A stretch of DNA of 64,000 nt from the NCBI RefSeq assembly GCF_024721175.1, contig NZ_CP099399.1, forward strand, positions 3,428,001-3,492,000. Reading direction: 5' to 3'. The notes under the pieces are model-generated. The model worked only from the letters and a program-made list of their open reading frames with translations. It was not told the DNA's origin and did not search any database. The stretch is from Rhizobium sp. Pop5 (lineage in GTDB: Bacteria > Pseudomonadota > Alphaproteobacteria > Rhizobiales > Rhizobiaceae). The position numbers and the translations under genes were made by a program. Positions 10,139 through 18,803 of this stretch are shown piece by piece. Position 1 is the first letter of the stretch. Every line of letters starts with the position of its first letter.

Positions 10139-10924
10139 TCAGTGGTGATCGTCGTCCTCGTCGTCATGCTCGTGCTTGAGCCATGCGCAGAGTTCGGCCG
10201 GCAGCAGTTTCTGATAGGCGTCGTCGCTGCCGACAAATTCCCCAAGATCCTTGACCCTGACGAAGCCGACATTTGGAAATTGCTCGGCCGCTTCGCGCAG
10301 GAAGTCGAAACGTTCATCGCCGATGCCGACCATAACGTAGTAGATTTGGGATTCGGCATGTTCAGCCTTCTCCAGCAACTCCCAAGCTGCATCCCGGTCA
10401 GCATTCTCGCCGTCCGTGAGGAAATAGTTGATCGCGGGAACGCCGGAACGCGTCTCCTCGCCGAACCGGTCACGCCGCATGCCGAAGATCATGCCGAGCA
10501 GGCCGCCGGCGTTCTGTTCCTCCATCAAACCATATGCCATCAGGTTCGAGCGGATGACCGGACCGTAGTCGGTGCCGCCCCAGAGCACGCCGTCAAGAGC
10601 CGGGTTAGTGATGATTTCGCGCTCGACATAATCTTCATAGTTTTTCGCTGTCGCCGGGATGATCGAGGCCATTGCGTTTCCGTTGGAAAAGACCCAGGTG
10701 TCGATGCGCCCGTCATCGTCGAAATAAAGAGCGACAGGAAGAATACGCTCGATCGCCGCCTGGACCGCTCCGGATTTAAAAAGGCCGTTCATCGAGCCCG
10801 AGACATCGATATTGATACCAACCTGCGCAGGAATGCGCTCGTGAATGCCCTGTTTCTGAAGGACGAAGCCGACGCGGCGAACTTCTTCCTCGGGCTTGTG
10901 CAGCTTGAATGTCGTCAAAGTCAT
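10139..10924 (-). CDS. VWA-domain protein of TerF/TerY type
   Basis: The 261-residue protein carries a von Willebrand factor A domain. Its metal-binding MIDAS motif is intact: D40-x-S42-x-S44 in NIDVSGSMN, a Thr in WGGTDYGP (about 115) and Asp in LTDGEN (about 171). The start MTLTTFKLHKP and the stretch RVGFVLQKQGI are typical of VWA proteins linked to tellurite-resistance gene sets. The C-terminus is an acidic His/Asp tail (HEHDDEDDDHH) that may bind metal. The gene is last in a four-gene operon and overlaps the preceding gene by four bases. Such proteins are thought to act in membrane-linked stress complexes; the biochemical role is unknown. Confidence 0.88.
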   Translation of the reverse strand: MTLTTFKLHKPEEEVRRVGFVLQKQGIHERIPAQVGINIDVSGSMNGLFKSGAVQAAIERILPVALYFDDDGRIDTWVFSNGNAMASIIPATAKNYEDYVEREIITNPALDGVLWGGTDYGPVIRSNLMAYGLMEEQNAGGLLGMIFGMRRDRFGEETRSGVPAINYFLTDGENADRDAAWELLEKAEHAESQIYYVMVGIGDERFDFLREAAEQFPNVGFVRVKDLGEFVGSDDAYQKLLPAELCAWLKHEHDDEDDDHH

Positions 10925-11958
10925 CCCTCCGGTCTGAGTTTTGCAAGAATGCGTGTGTGAATGTCGCGAAGCAGTGATCTGGCGCTTACCTGAGCTGGCG
11001 GTTGTGGGGTTCGGGCCGCTGTCAGCGCCGCCGAGTAGGCCGCATGCCAGGCCGGCAGCTCCTCATTCAGCAGGCCTTCCGCGGCGTGTCCCAATGCGTC
11101 GACGTGCCGTGCCATCCCGGCAACGGTGCGCATGCTCATTTCGATCGTCGCCTTCGTGGCCGAGAGGCTGGCGACCCTCGTCTCGATCGCATCGGCTTGC
11201 GAGGCGTAATGCGCCTGCCGCTCGCGATCGGCAAGCTGGACGCCGCCGGCATAATCGACCAGGAAACGCCCCGCCAGGATATGGGCACAAAGATCACGAT
11301 CGAGCGCCGCGTAGGCTTTGCCGACCGCACGAAGCCGCTTGGCGACCGCGACGATGTCAGGCGCAAGCGCATCGAGTTCTCTCGCCGAGGCCTGTATCCC
11401 GGGATAGAGCTGAAAAAAGAGAGTGTCGGGATCGCGCGGCGCCGCCAGCGCCTTGATCGCGTTCAGGACGCCGCCGCGCACGGCAAATACACGGTCCGGA
11501 TCAAGATCGCCAAGGCGCTGGAGCAACTCGGCGCCAAGCTGTCTCCCCCTCGCCAACGTCTCGCTATCGGCAAGGGCGAGTTCTCTTTCGGCAAGCTTGC
11601 CATGCTCGGTCTGCAGGCGCGCGCCGAAGCGCACGACATCGTCGAAATAATGGTCGTCGAGATTGGTCCCATCGATGATGCGCAGCGCCGCCGTCGCAAC
11701 CGGCATATCGGCACCGGCGTCGATCCTCAGGAGCGCCTCCGCGCTGCAGGGAATCCGCTGGCGAATTTCTCCCGCAGCAAGAACCCGCGGCTTGTCACCC
11801 TTGGGTGTCGGCGGGCGTGGCGAACCGAACAGGACTTTCGGCTCGATGGACTGTCGGGGGTGATCGGCAACATCAGGCGAGGCGCTTTCCGGAAAAAGCA
11901 CCTTCGGCGACTGGCCCGGTTGCCTTTCCGGCGGTCCGTCTGCCTTGCCGTTCATCAA
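10921..11958 (-). CDS. Unrecognised 345-residue protein of the Tel/Ter operon
   Basis: I do not recognise a family. The first 65 residues are Pro-rich and apparently disordered, and contain three short copies of a similar motif: SPKVLFPES, EPKVLFGSP and KPRVLAAGE. The rest (about residues 70-345) is Ala/Leu/Arg-rich and predicted helical, with stretches such as TLARGRQLGAELLQRLGDL that look like coiled coil or helical bundle. There is no signal peptide or membrane segment. It lies between the TerD gene (13 bases upstream) and the VWA gene (ATGA overlap), so it is surely cotranscribed. I infer a structural or adaptor partner of the TelA/TerD/VWA proteins. Confidence 0.85.
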   Translation of the reverse strand: MMNGKADGPPERQPGQSPKVLFPESASPDVADHPRQSIEPKVLFGSPRPPTPKGDKPRVLAAGEIRQRIPCSAEALLRIDAGADMPVATAALRIIDGTNLDDHYFDDVVRFGARLQTEHGKLAERELALADSETLARGRQLGAELLQRLGDLDPDRVFAVRGGVLNAIKALAAPRDPDTLFFQLYPGIQASARELDALAPDIVAVAKRLRAVGKAYAALDRDLCAHILAGRFLVDYAGGVQLADRERQAHYASQADAIETRVASLSATKATIEMSMRTVAGMARHVDALGHAAEGLLNEELPAWHAAYSAALTAARTPQPPAQVSARSLLRDIHTRILAKLRPEG

Positions 11959-11971
11959 ATGAACTTTCTGT

Positions 11972-12679
11972 TCAGCCGAAATAGGCGTTGATGACGTCGC
12001 CGAGTCCGGCGTTCGAACCCGCGCCGACGGCGTGGAATCTCCAGGATCCGTCCGGCTGCTTCAGGAAGGACGCCACCTGTATCGTCGTCTTGCCGGCAAA
12101 CTCGGCCGTCAGCTGATAACGGCAAAGCTCGTCGTCCATCGCATCGCAGACCTCGATATAGGCGTTCTTGACCTTGCCGAAGTCCTGTTTCTTGCGCTCC
12201 GCGTCATGGATTGTCGCCCAGACTGCCAGCTCCGAAATCTCCTTCGGCAGCTTTGCCAGCACGATCTTGAACTCCTCGCGGAACCCTTCGTCATGATGAC
12301 CGCCGCCGTGATGGTCATCATCATCGTCCTCGTCAGGTTCCGACTTTTTGATCAGGCCGCCGCGCCCGGTGCGGTCGTCGCGTTCGTGCCACATCGAGCC
12401 GTCGTCGGTCTGAAAGGAACCGTCGGCATTCTTGGTGAGCGACCCTTCCGGATTGCCGGAGCTGCGCACGAAAGCATAGCAGAGTGCATGCGAACCTTCA
12501 TTGTAGAGCCGCGCCCGGTTCGCATCGCCGCCGGGGTGGACAAGCGCAAAACAATGCACATCAAGGTCGAAGGCCGGCCCCGAACCCTCGGGCGGATCCC
12601 AGACAAGTCCTGAATGGACGAGCTGGATCTCCTTCTGGATCTGGAATGATTGACCCTTGTTGAGCTTGAACGTTGCCAT
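11972..12679 (-). CDS. TerD-domain protein with acidic His/Asp loop
   Basis: The 235-residue protein is a single TerD domain: it opens MATFKLNKGQSFQIQKE, continues FDLDVHCFALVHPGG, has the calcium-type motif HERDDRTGRG and the conserved VWATIHDAERKKQDFGKVKN, and ends SWRFHAVGAG. TerD proteins bind calcium and belong to tellurite/stress response clusters. Between the HERDDRTGRG motif and the next strand there is an inserted loop of about 25 residues made largely of Asp, Glu, His and Gly (EPDEDDDDDHHGGGHHDEG), which probably adds metal binding. It follows the TelA gene by 23 bases in the same operon. Confidence 0.9.
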   Translation of the reverse strand: MATFKLNKGQSFQIQKEIQLVHSGLVWDPPEGSGPAFDLDVHCFALVHPGGDANRARLYNEGSHALCYAFVRSSGNPEGSLTKNADGSFQTDDGSMWHERDDRTGRGGLIKKSEPDEDDDDDHHGGGHHDEGFREEFKIVLAKLPKEISELAVWATIHDAERKKQDFGKVKNAYIEVCDAMDDELCRYQLTAEFAGKTTIQVASFLKQPDGSWRFHAVGAGSNAGLGDVINAYFG

Positions 12680-12702
12680 GCGCTGTCTTTCTCCTGCAAT
12701 CT

Positions 12703-13878
12703 TCAGATCGGGCGATCGGTCACGATTTGCCGTGCTTGTTCGAGTTTGGCGCGGGCGGCGGCATAACGCTCTTTGTTCCGTTCGCCTTCGGCAACCACCT
12801 TGTCGGCGATAGCTCGTAGCCGCTGGGCGGTGCCGAGCACCAGTTCGGCATCGGCAAGCCGGGTCTCGCCGGAGGCCTTGACCGAATTGACCGAGACATC
12901 CTCAAGCACCTGCAATCCATATTGCTGGAGCGATGCGCGCAGTTCGCGCCGCATGGCGTTCATCTGATGGATCGACTGCATCTGGAAAAGCGCATGCAGC
13001 CGGATCAGGATCGATTTGATGTCGTTGAACTCGGCATTCGCCGACGTGACCGTATCCGCAAGGGTCGCGAGCGCGGCACCTCGGGCAATTCCGATTGAAT
13101 CGAGATCGGCCGGCGCCTTGGCATAGGCGGTTTCGAGAACCAGCACCCGGTTCTGGAAGATGTCGAGTTTCTGCGAGAAGTCGCGGGCTTCCTGTACCTT
13201 GAGCGGATCGCCGGAGGCCGCCTCCTTCGTCAGCCGATCGAGCTCGCGGCCGGCATCGGCAAGGATGCGTCGGCCGGCCTCGACGAAAACGCCGAGAGAC
13301 ACGATCGTATCGCGATATCCCTGCGCCAGTGTGCTCATACGCGATACTTCGAGAATGAGCTTGCCGCTCTCCTCCTCGATCTGAGCCTCCATTGGCTTGA
13401 CCAGATCGCCGAGAGACTTGGCCTTGCTCTGCAGCATGCCGCGAACCTCGTCCGTTACCGTCTTGAGTCGCCTGGCCGGGTCGCCAAGGCCGACGGCCAT
13501 CAGCAGGCGCTCGAAGAAGCTCCCCTTCAGCTTCTCGCGAATGCTCGCTTCGAGCCCTTTGAGATCGGCATCATTAATGCCGTCCCGGATCGTCCGGAAC
13601 AATTCGAACAGCACCGGCGACTGCGCATTGGTGATTTGCGAGAGGATGGCGTCGAGCTTGGCGCCGAAGCCGCCGATGGCTTCCTGGCCGAAGGTGATGA
13701 GACCATGCGGCTCCACCGTTGCCAGCCTGTACCGCTCCGCCAGATCGGTGGCCTCACCGACTTTCTCCGGGGGAAGAATGACCGTCACGACGGCGGGAAG
13801 GCTGCCGGTCGAAAGCGCCGGAATCAGACCCCGGCCGGTCTCGAGGGTCGTCGTATTCGATGCGCTCGGCTCGGACAT
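12703..13878 (-). CDS. TelA-family toxic anion resistance protein
   Basis: The 391-residue protein matches the TelA/YaaN family (PF05816): a helical protein with GFGAKLDAILSQI, FFERLLMAVGLGDPARRL, a central run of LEVSRMSTLAQGYRDTI and a C-terminal coiled-coil region (about 290-385). It lacks membrane segments. Members accompany TerD and VWA genes in tellurite and general stress loci, with a proposed role at the membrane that has not been defined biochemically. It is the first gene of the four-gene operon; 207 bases of non-coding sequence upstream must hold the promoter. The ribosome-binding site is weak. Confidence 0.88.
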   Translation of the reverse strand: MSEPSASNTTTLETGRGLIPALSTGSLPAVVTVILPPEKVGEATDLAERYRLATVEPHGLITFGQEAIGGFGAKLDAILSQITNAQSPVLFELFRTIRDGINDADLKGLEASIREKLKGSFFERLLMAVGLGDPARRLKTVTDEVRGMLQSKAKSLGDLVKPMEAQIEEESGKLILEVSRMSTLAQGYRDTIVSLGVFVEAGRRILADAGRELDRLTKEAASGDPLKVQEARDFSQKLDIFQNRVLVLETAYAKAPADLDSIGIARGAALATLADTVTSANAEFNDIKSILIRLHALFQMQSIHQMNAMRRELRASLQQYGLQVLEDVSVNSVKASGETRLADAELVLGTAQRLRAIADKVVAEGERNKERYAAARAKLEQARQIVTDRPI

Positions 13879-14085
13879 GCCGCCAGTCCCCCTTTTGGCT
13901 GCCCCATGGATACGGCATCAGCCGCACGGAAGGGTTGCGAACCCGGTTGTAAAAAATCGACGCGAATGTAACCGAAGGTATCGCGCCCGGCAACATATCG
14001 CCCAAGAATAACAGTCGATTGACGGAGCCGCCTGGATATCGAAGATCTGAGCTGCCTCTGATGAATCAACTTCTGTGCGATGCGC

Positions 14086-15042
14086 CTAAGCTTTTTGCGG
14101 CGTCTCCGGCACCGGCGTCAGCGCCGCCCCGCTCTCGAACCAGGATATGAGATTGTCTGCGACGAGATCGGCCATGGCATTGCGCGTCGGCACGGATGCG
14201 GAAGCCACATGCGGCAGCAGCACGGCATTCTCGGGCGCAAGCAAGCCGGCCGGAACGGTCGGCTCTTCGTAGAAAACGTCAAGGCCGGCCGCTCCAAGGG
14301 CGCCCGATGCAAGGGCAGCGCTCAACGCCTCCTCGTCCACGGTCCAGCCACGGCCGACATTGACGAGAATGCCGTCCGGGCCGAGAGCGGCGAGGATATC
14401 GGCATTGATCGTCTTGTGCGTCTGCGGCGTCTTCGGAACGATGGCGATCAGCGTATCCACCGCTTCCGCCAGCTCTTTCAGCGTCGGGTGATAATCGTAG
14501 GGCGCATCGGCATTGCGCGAGCGCGTGTGATAGCTGATCTTCACCTTGAAAGGCTCCAGCCGCTTGGCGATTTCGAGCCCGATGCGGCCGAGGCCGTAGA
14601 GCCCGATATGGCGGCCCTTGAGCGAGTAGCGCGACAGCGGATAGGCAGCACCCGGCTTCCAGTTGCCCGCGCGCAGCCAGGCTTCGGCCCGCGGCAATTC
14701 GCGGATCGTGTTCAAGAGTAGGCCGATCGCGGTATCGGCGACCTCGTCGTTCAGAACATCGGGCGTATTGGTGACAACGATGCCCTTTTCGGCGGCACGC
14801 TTCACATCCATGCCGTCGTAGCCGACGCCGAAACTGGCGATCACCTCGGCATTAGGCAACTGGTCCATCCAGGCGCCGGAGAAGGTGCCGGAGACGGCGA
14901 CGCCGCGAATGCGGCCGGCGGTTTCGCCGTCCAACGCAAGCCTTTCCTCGCGCGCGACGGCGATGATCTCAAAACGATCCTTCAGCCTTTCGAGAACACG
15001 GTCGTGTATCTTCCCAGGAACGAGAATGGCGATGCGGGACAT
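14086..15042 (-). CDS. D-isomer-specific 2-hydroxyacid dehydrogenase (glyoxylate/hydroxypyruvate reductase type)
   Basis: The 318-residue protein has the NAD(P)-binding motif GLYGLGRIGLEIAKRL (about 146-161) and the catalytic Arg, Glu and His of the family in VNVGRGWTVDEEAL, DVFYEEP and LLPHVASASVPTR. The residues after the dinucleotide motif (SYHTRSRNADAPY) suggest NADPH preference, as in glyoxylate/hydroxypyruvate reductases, but the substrate is not certain. The gene begins 28 bases after a LacI regulator gene on the same strand, so the two are probably cotranscribed and the regulator controls it. Confidence 0.88.
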   Translation of the reverse strand: MSRIAILVPGKIHDRVLERLKDRFEIIAVAREERLALDGETAGRIRGVAVSGTFSGAWMDQLPNAEVIASFGVGYDGMDVKRAAEKGIVVTNTPDVLNDEVADTAIGLLLNTIRELPRAEAWLRAGNWKPGAAYPLSRYSLKGRHIGLYGLGRIGLEIAKRLEPFKVKISYHTRSRNADAPYDYHPTLKELAEAVDTLIAIVPKTPQTHKTINADILAALGPDGILVNVGRGWTVDEEALSAALASGALGAAGLDVFYEEPTVPAGLLAPENAVLLPHVASASVPTRNAMADLVADNLISWFESGAALTPVPETPQKA

Positions 15043-15070
15043 GGCTTTTCCTCTTGGGTGGCGGTCTGGT

Positions 15071-16093
15071 TCAGGCGCGCGGCCGATGGGGACTGGTGGA
15101 CTGGCGAATGCGCATTTCCGGCTTGATGAGATGCATTCCGTCTGGCTCGTGGCTGCCGGCGAGGCGGTCGAGGAGCGCCCGGGCGGCGAGGCGCCCGACC
15201 TCGGTCTGGCCGTTCCACACCGTCGTCAACGCCGGCGTGGCGATCGAAGCTTCCTCGAGATCGTCATAACCGGTGACGGAAATATCGCGCCCCGGCACCA
15301 GGCCGGCGCGCGCGATGCCGTTCATCAGGCCGATCGCAACGAGATCGTTCCAGCAGACAGCCGCCGTCGGCTTCTGCGGCAGCGAGAGGAAATGCACCGC
15401 CGCCTCGAAACCGCCCTGCTTCGAGCGCGGGCCAGGAATGCGCAAGTTCGGATCGACCTCGATACCGGCCTTGCGCAGCGCGTTGACATAACCCTGGTAG
15501 CGGTCGCGGCCGGTGGACGTCTGATCCGTGCCGCCGATCATGGCGATCGAGCGGTGGCCGAGGCCGATCAGGTGGTTGGTGGCGAGCGAAATGCCGTAGC
15601 TGTCGTCGCCGCGATAGGTCGGCAGGTCCTGCCCTTCCATCGAACGGGCGACGAGGATGGCCGGCATGCCGTTTTCTTCCGCCAGCTGCACGTCCTCAGG
15701 CGGCGTGCCGATCGCCGGCGACATGATGACACCATCGCCGCCAAGCTGCAGCAGCGTCTCGATGAAGGTGCGCTGCTTTTCGACATTGTCGTAATGGTTG
15801 GAAAGGATGAAGGTGTGACGGCTGCGATCGAGTTCGCTTTCGATCGCCTTCAGGATCTCCCCGTAGAAGGGGTTCATGATGTCGTGCACGACGACGCCGA
15901 TGATGCCGGAACGGGAGGTGCGAAGGCTGGCGGCGCGGCGATTGTAGATATAGCCGAGTGCGCGCGCCTGTTCCTTGATCTTCTCCCGCGTATTGCCGGC
16001 GACGAGCGGACTGTCGCGTAAGGCAAGCGATACGGTCGCCGTTGAAATGCCGAGCGTTTCGGCGATCGTCGAAAGCTTGATCTTCTGGACCAC
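15071..16093 (-). CDS. LacI-family transcription regulator
   Basis: The 340-residue protein has a LacI helix-turn-helix at its N-terminus (KLSTIAETLGISTATVSLAL) with hinge NRRAASLRTSRSG and a periplasmic-binding-protein-like sugar domain (GIIGVVVHDIMNPFYGEIL onward). I chose the GTG at 16093, which has GGAGGAGG four bases before it and gives the usual LacI length; the ATG at 16126 would start inside that site region. It precedes the hydroxyacid dehydrogenase gene and probably regulates that unit. An AT-rich stretch at about 16155-16183 upstream may hold its operator. The effector is unknown. Confidence 0.88.
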   Translation of the reverse strand: MVQKIKLSTIAETLGISTATVSLALRDSPLVAGNTREKIKEQARALGYIYNRRAASLRTSRSGIIGVVVHDIMNPFYGEILKAIESELDRSRHTFILSNHYDNVEKQRTFIETLLQLGGDGVIMSPAIGTPPEDVQLAEENGMPAILVARSMEGQDLPTYRGDDSYGISLATNHLIGLGHRSIAMIGGTDQTSTGRDRYQGYVNALRKAGIEVDPNLRIPGPRSKQGGFEAAVHFLSLPQKPTAAVCWNDLVAIGLMNGIARAGLVPGRDISVTGYDDLEEASIATPALTTVWNGQTEVGRLAARALLDRLAGSHEPDGMHLIKPEMRIRQSTSPHRPRA

Positions 16094-16213
16094 GTGTCCT
16101 CCTCCAGGCAGCACGCAAGACAGCAAGGCCCCACCGGCAAACCGGCGCGGCCCCTTAAAATGTTTAATTAAAAGATTTAACCGCCGGAAGCAATTTGTCT
16201 CTCGAGGGAAATT

Positions 16214-16726
16214 TCACTCTTCGTCCGGTTCTTCGATATGAAGGGCTTCGGCCTGCAGATTGCCGTCGATGGCCTTCAGCAGGCGGACGAGGTTGCGGAT
16301 TTCCTTTTCGGAGAATTCCAGCGTCGCCAGCCTGTCGCAGGCCGAAGCCGCCATTTCGATCGCCTGCACGCTGCCGCGGCCGAGTTCGGTGAGATAGACC
16401 TTGGTGAGACGCGCGTCCTCGGCATCGGGCTTGCGCTCGAGGAAGCCCTGCGCCTCCATGCGGCCGATCGTGCGCGTCATCGTCGGCGCCTTGACGCCGA
16501 GCTTCTGGGCAAGGCCGCCGGCCGTCATGCCGTCGCTCTCTGCAAGCGAGAGAATGACGCCGTCCTGGCCGGCATAGAGCCCGCTTTCGAGCAGGTTGCG
16601 CGAGAGCACCGTGCGCATGGAACGAGCCGCCTGGGTCAGCGCCGGAGAAAGATCGACGAGCGTATACTCGGTCTGGTCCTTCTTTTTGGACTTGTTCTTT
16701 TTGCCGTCCTTATGCTTCTTGCCCAT
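16214..16726 (-). CDS. MarR-family transcription regulator with lysine-rich N-terminus
   Basis: The 170-residue protein has a winged helix of MarR type: GVILSLAESDGMTAGGLAQK, then VKAPTMTRTIGRMEAQGFLER and the wing DAEDARLTKVYLTELG. The first 20 residues (MGKKHKDGKKNKSKKKDQTE) are almost all Lys, Asn and Gly, an unusual basic tail that may add non-specific DNA contact. The ATG at 16726 has AAGGGA at a proper distance; one six bases upstream is too close to it. It is divergent from the creatininase-family gene across 85 bases and is a likely regulator of it. Confidence 0.87.
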   Translation of the reverse strand: MGKKHKDGKKNKSKKKDQTEYTLVDLSPALTQAARSMRTVLSRNLLESGLYAGQDGVILSLAESDGMTAGGLAQKLGVKAPTMTRTIGRMEAQGFLERKPDAEDARLTKVYLTELGRGSVQAIEMAASACDRLATLEFSEKEIRNLVRLLKAIDGNLQAEALHIEEPDEE

Positions 16727-16811
16727 AGCCATCCCTTTGATCTTTAAGCCCCAGCGCCACTGCGATATGACATTGCCCAGGATCTCGTCATAAACAAGAG
16801 GCAACCACCGG

Positions 16812-17600
16812 ATGATGACGCCTTCGCTCCGCTTCGAAGATAGCGATCCCGCTTTTGCCCATGACGAACGCCGCCCGATCGCCGTGCTGCCGCTCGGCGC
16901 CCATGAGCAGCACGGCCCTCACCTGCCCTTCGAAACCGACACCCTGATCGCCGAAGGCATCGTCGGGCGCTTGAAGATGGCACTGCGCGCCGGCCTGCCG
17001 GTCACCTTCCTGCCCGCCGAATCGGTCGGCTATTCCATAGAGCACATGGATGTTGAAGGAACGAAGACGCTCGCCTTCGACGAAGCGGTCAACCGCTGGC
17101 TCGGCATTGCCGAAGGGTTGGCGACGCAGGGAATCCGCAAATTCGTGATGCTGAATGCCCATGGCGGCAATTCGCCTCTCATGACTATCGTCGCGACCGA
17201 GGCAAGGGTCCGCTTTGCCATGCTGGCAGTGGCGACGAGCTGGACCCGTTTCGGCCTTCCCGATGGCGTGGTGGCGCCGGAGGAAAAGGCGATCGGCATC
17301 CATGGCGGGGATATCGAGACCTCGGTGATGCTGGCGCTGCATCCCGACAGGGTCGACATGACGAAAGCGCAGGATTTTCCCTCGCGGCAGACGGAGTTCG
17401 CCGCTCGCTTCACACATCTGCGCGCCTACGGGCCGCATGCCTTCGGCTGGAAGATGTCGGATCTCGGTGCGCAGGGGGTGGCAGGCAATGCCGCGGCGGC
17501 GACGGCTGAAAAGGGTGAGGCGCTGATTGCGCATGCGGTGAAAGGGTTGCTGGAACTGCTGGAAGATGTCGACGCCTTCGACGTTACGCAGCTTCGCTGA
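16812..17600 (+). CDS. Creatininase-family amidohydrolase
   Basis: The 262-residue protein belongs to the creatininase / MftE / FAPy deformylase family. Metal ligands are visible in PLGAHEQHGPHLPFETDT (about residues 26-44), MLNAHGGNSPL (about 115-125) and HGGDIETSVML (about 158-168). Known members hydrolyse cyclic or linear amides such as creatinine or formamidopyrimidine using two metal ions. No neighbouring gene fixes the substrate, so only the family is called. Its divergent neighbour is a MarR regulator. The start codon has no strong ribosome-binding site, and a second ATG follows immediately. Confidence 0.85.
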   Translation: MMTPSLRFEDSDPAFAHDERRPIAVLPLGAHEQHGPHLPFETDTLIAEGIVGRLKMALRAGLPVTFLPAESVGYSIEHMDVEGTKTLAFDEAVNRWLGIAEGLATQGIRKFVMLNAHGGNSPLMTIVATEARVRFAMLAVATSWTRFGLPDGVVAPEEKAIGIHGGDIETSVMLALHPDRVDMTKAQDFPSRQTEFAARFTHLRAYGPHAFGWKMSDLGAQGVAGNAAAATAEKGEALIAHAVKGLLELLEDVDAFDVTQLR

Positions 17601-17628
17601 TACGGCCATGGGCGCCGACCAGGCGACG

Positions 17629-17645
17629 TGATCTTATAACATATA
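17629..17645. promoter_or_regulatory. Candidate Zur operator
   Basis: ATCTTATAACAT at 17631-17642 matches the core ATGTTATAACAT of alphaproteobacterial Zur boxes at 11 of 12 positions, from memory of that consensus. It lies about 100 bases upstream of a COG0523 GTPase gene, a class known to be Zur-controlled in Agrobacterium. No binding data are available here. Confidence 0.45.
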
Positions 17646-17744
17646 AAACCCTTTGAACTGCCGTGCCCATGCCATTATATGAGACCAACCGCTGAAGCAG
17701 CCGATCCAAGCGGGTCGGCCGCACGCCTAATCCTAGAGGTTCTC

Positions 17745-18803
17745 ATGACCGACGCGATCTCCACCCAGAAGCCTATTCCCGTCACCGTGCTCACCGGCTA
17801 TCTCGGCGCCGGCAAGACGACGCTGCTCAACCGCATCCTCTCCGAAAACCACGGCAAGAAATATGCGGTCATCGTCAACGAGTTCGGCGAAATTGGCATC
17901 GATAACGACCTGATCGTCGAGTCCGACGAGGAAATCTACGAAATGAACAACGGCTGCGTCTGTTGCACGGTGCGCGGCGACCTGATCCGTGTCGTCGAAG
18001 GCCTGATGCGCCGCCCCGGCCGGTTCGACGGCATCATCGTCGAAACGACGGGCCTTGCCGATCCCGTCCCGGTCGCCCAGACCTTCTTCATGGACGACGA
18101 CGTGCGCGCCAAGACCGAGCTCGACGCCGTCATCGCCCTCGTCGACGCCAAGCACCTGCCGCTGCGCCTGAAGGACAGCCGCGAGGCCGAAGACCAGATC
18201 GCTTTCGCCGACGTCGTGGTCATCAACAAGAGCGATCTCGTCACCCCGGAAGAACTTGATGTCATCGAAGACATCGTCCGCGCCATCAATCCGGCCGCTC
18301 GCGTCTACAAGACCAGCCGCTCCGGCGTCGACCTTGCCCGTGTGCTCGATCAGGGCGCCTTCAACCTGGAGCGCGCGCTCGAAAACGATCCGCATTTCCT
18401 GGAACACGGCCATGACGACCACGTCTGCGGCCCGGATTGCGATCACGACCATCATCATGATCACGATCATCATCACCACGGCGCGATGTCGGCGATCCAC
18501 GATGTGACGGTGCAATCGGTATCGCTGCGCGGCGGCGAAATGAACGCCGAGCGTTTCTTCCCCTGGGTCCAGAAGATCACCCAGGTGCAGGGACCCAACA
18601 TTCTTCGCCTCAAGGGCATCGTCGCCTTCAAGGACGATCCTGAGCGCTATGTCGTCCAGGGCGTGCACATGATCATCGAGGGTGACCACCAGCGTCCGTG
18701 GAAGGACGGCGAGAAGCATGAAAGCCGTCTCGTCTTCATCGGCCGTGATCTCGACCGTGAAAAGCTAGAAGCCTCCTTCAAGGCCTGCGAGGCAGCCGCC
18801 TGA
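17745..18803 (+). CDS. COG0523 (CobW/ZNG1-type) metal GTPase
   Basis: The 352-residue protein is a G3E GTPase with Walker [10 protein letters not shown] (residues 18-26), the metal-binding CxCC motif Cys71-Val-Cys-Cys ([12 protein letters not shown]), VETTGLADP and the guanine motif NKSD. A His/Asp/Cys-rich loop (about 222-252) contains [15 protein letters not shown] and a run of His, typical of zinc-related members. These proteins hand metal, often zinc, to client enzymes when it is scarce. The ATG at 17745 follows GAGG by six bases, so 22 upstream in-frame codons are excluded. It overlaps the WD40 gene by one base. A Zur-like site upstream supports zinc control. Confidence 0.92.
   Translation: MTDAISTQKPIPVTVLTGYLGAGKTTLLNRILSENHGKKYAVIVNEFGEIGIDNDLIVESDEEIYEMNNGCVCCTVRGDLIRVVEGLMRRPGRFDGIIVETTGLADPVPVAQTFFMDDDVRAKTELDAVIALVDAKHLPLRLKDSREAEDQIAFADVVVINKSDLVTPEELDVIEDIVRAINPAARVYKTSRSGVDLARVLDQGAFNLERALENDPHFLEHGHDDHVCGPDCDHDHHHDHDHHHHGAMSAIHDVTVQSVSLRGGEMNAERFFPWVQKITQVQGPNILRLKGIVAFKDDPERYVVQGVHMIIEGDHQRPWKDGEKHESRLVFIGRDLDREKLEASFKACEAAA

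Noticed and set aside
12005..12030. tRNA-like TTCGAACCC motif
   Set aside because: It lies in the coding end of the TerD gene and no cloverleaf arms can be built around it.
18440..18482. Tandem CATCAT-type repeat
   Set aside because: It encodes the His-rich metal loop of the COG0523 GTPase and is explained by protein composition.
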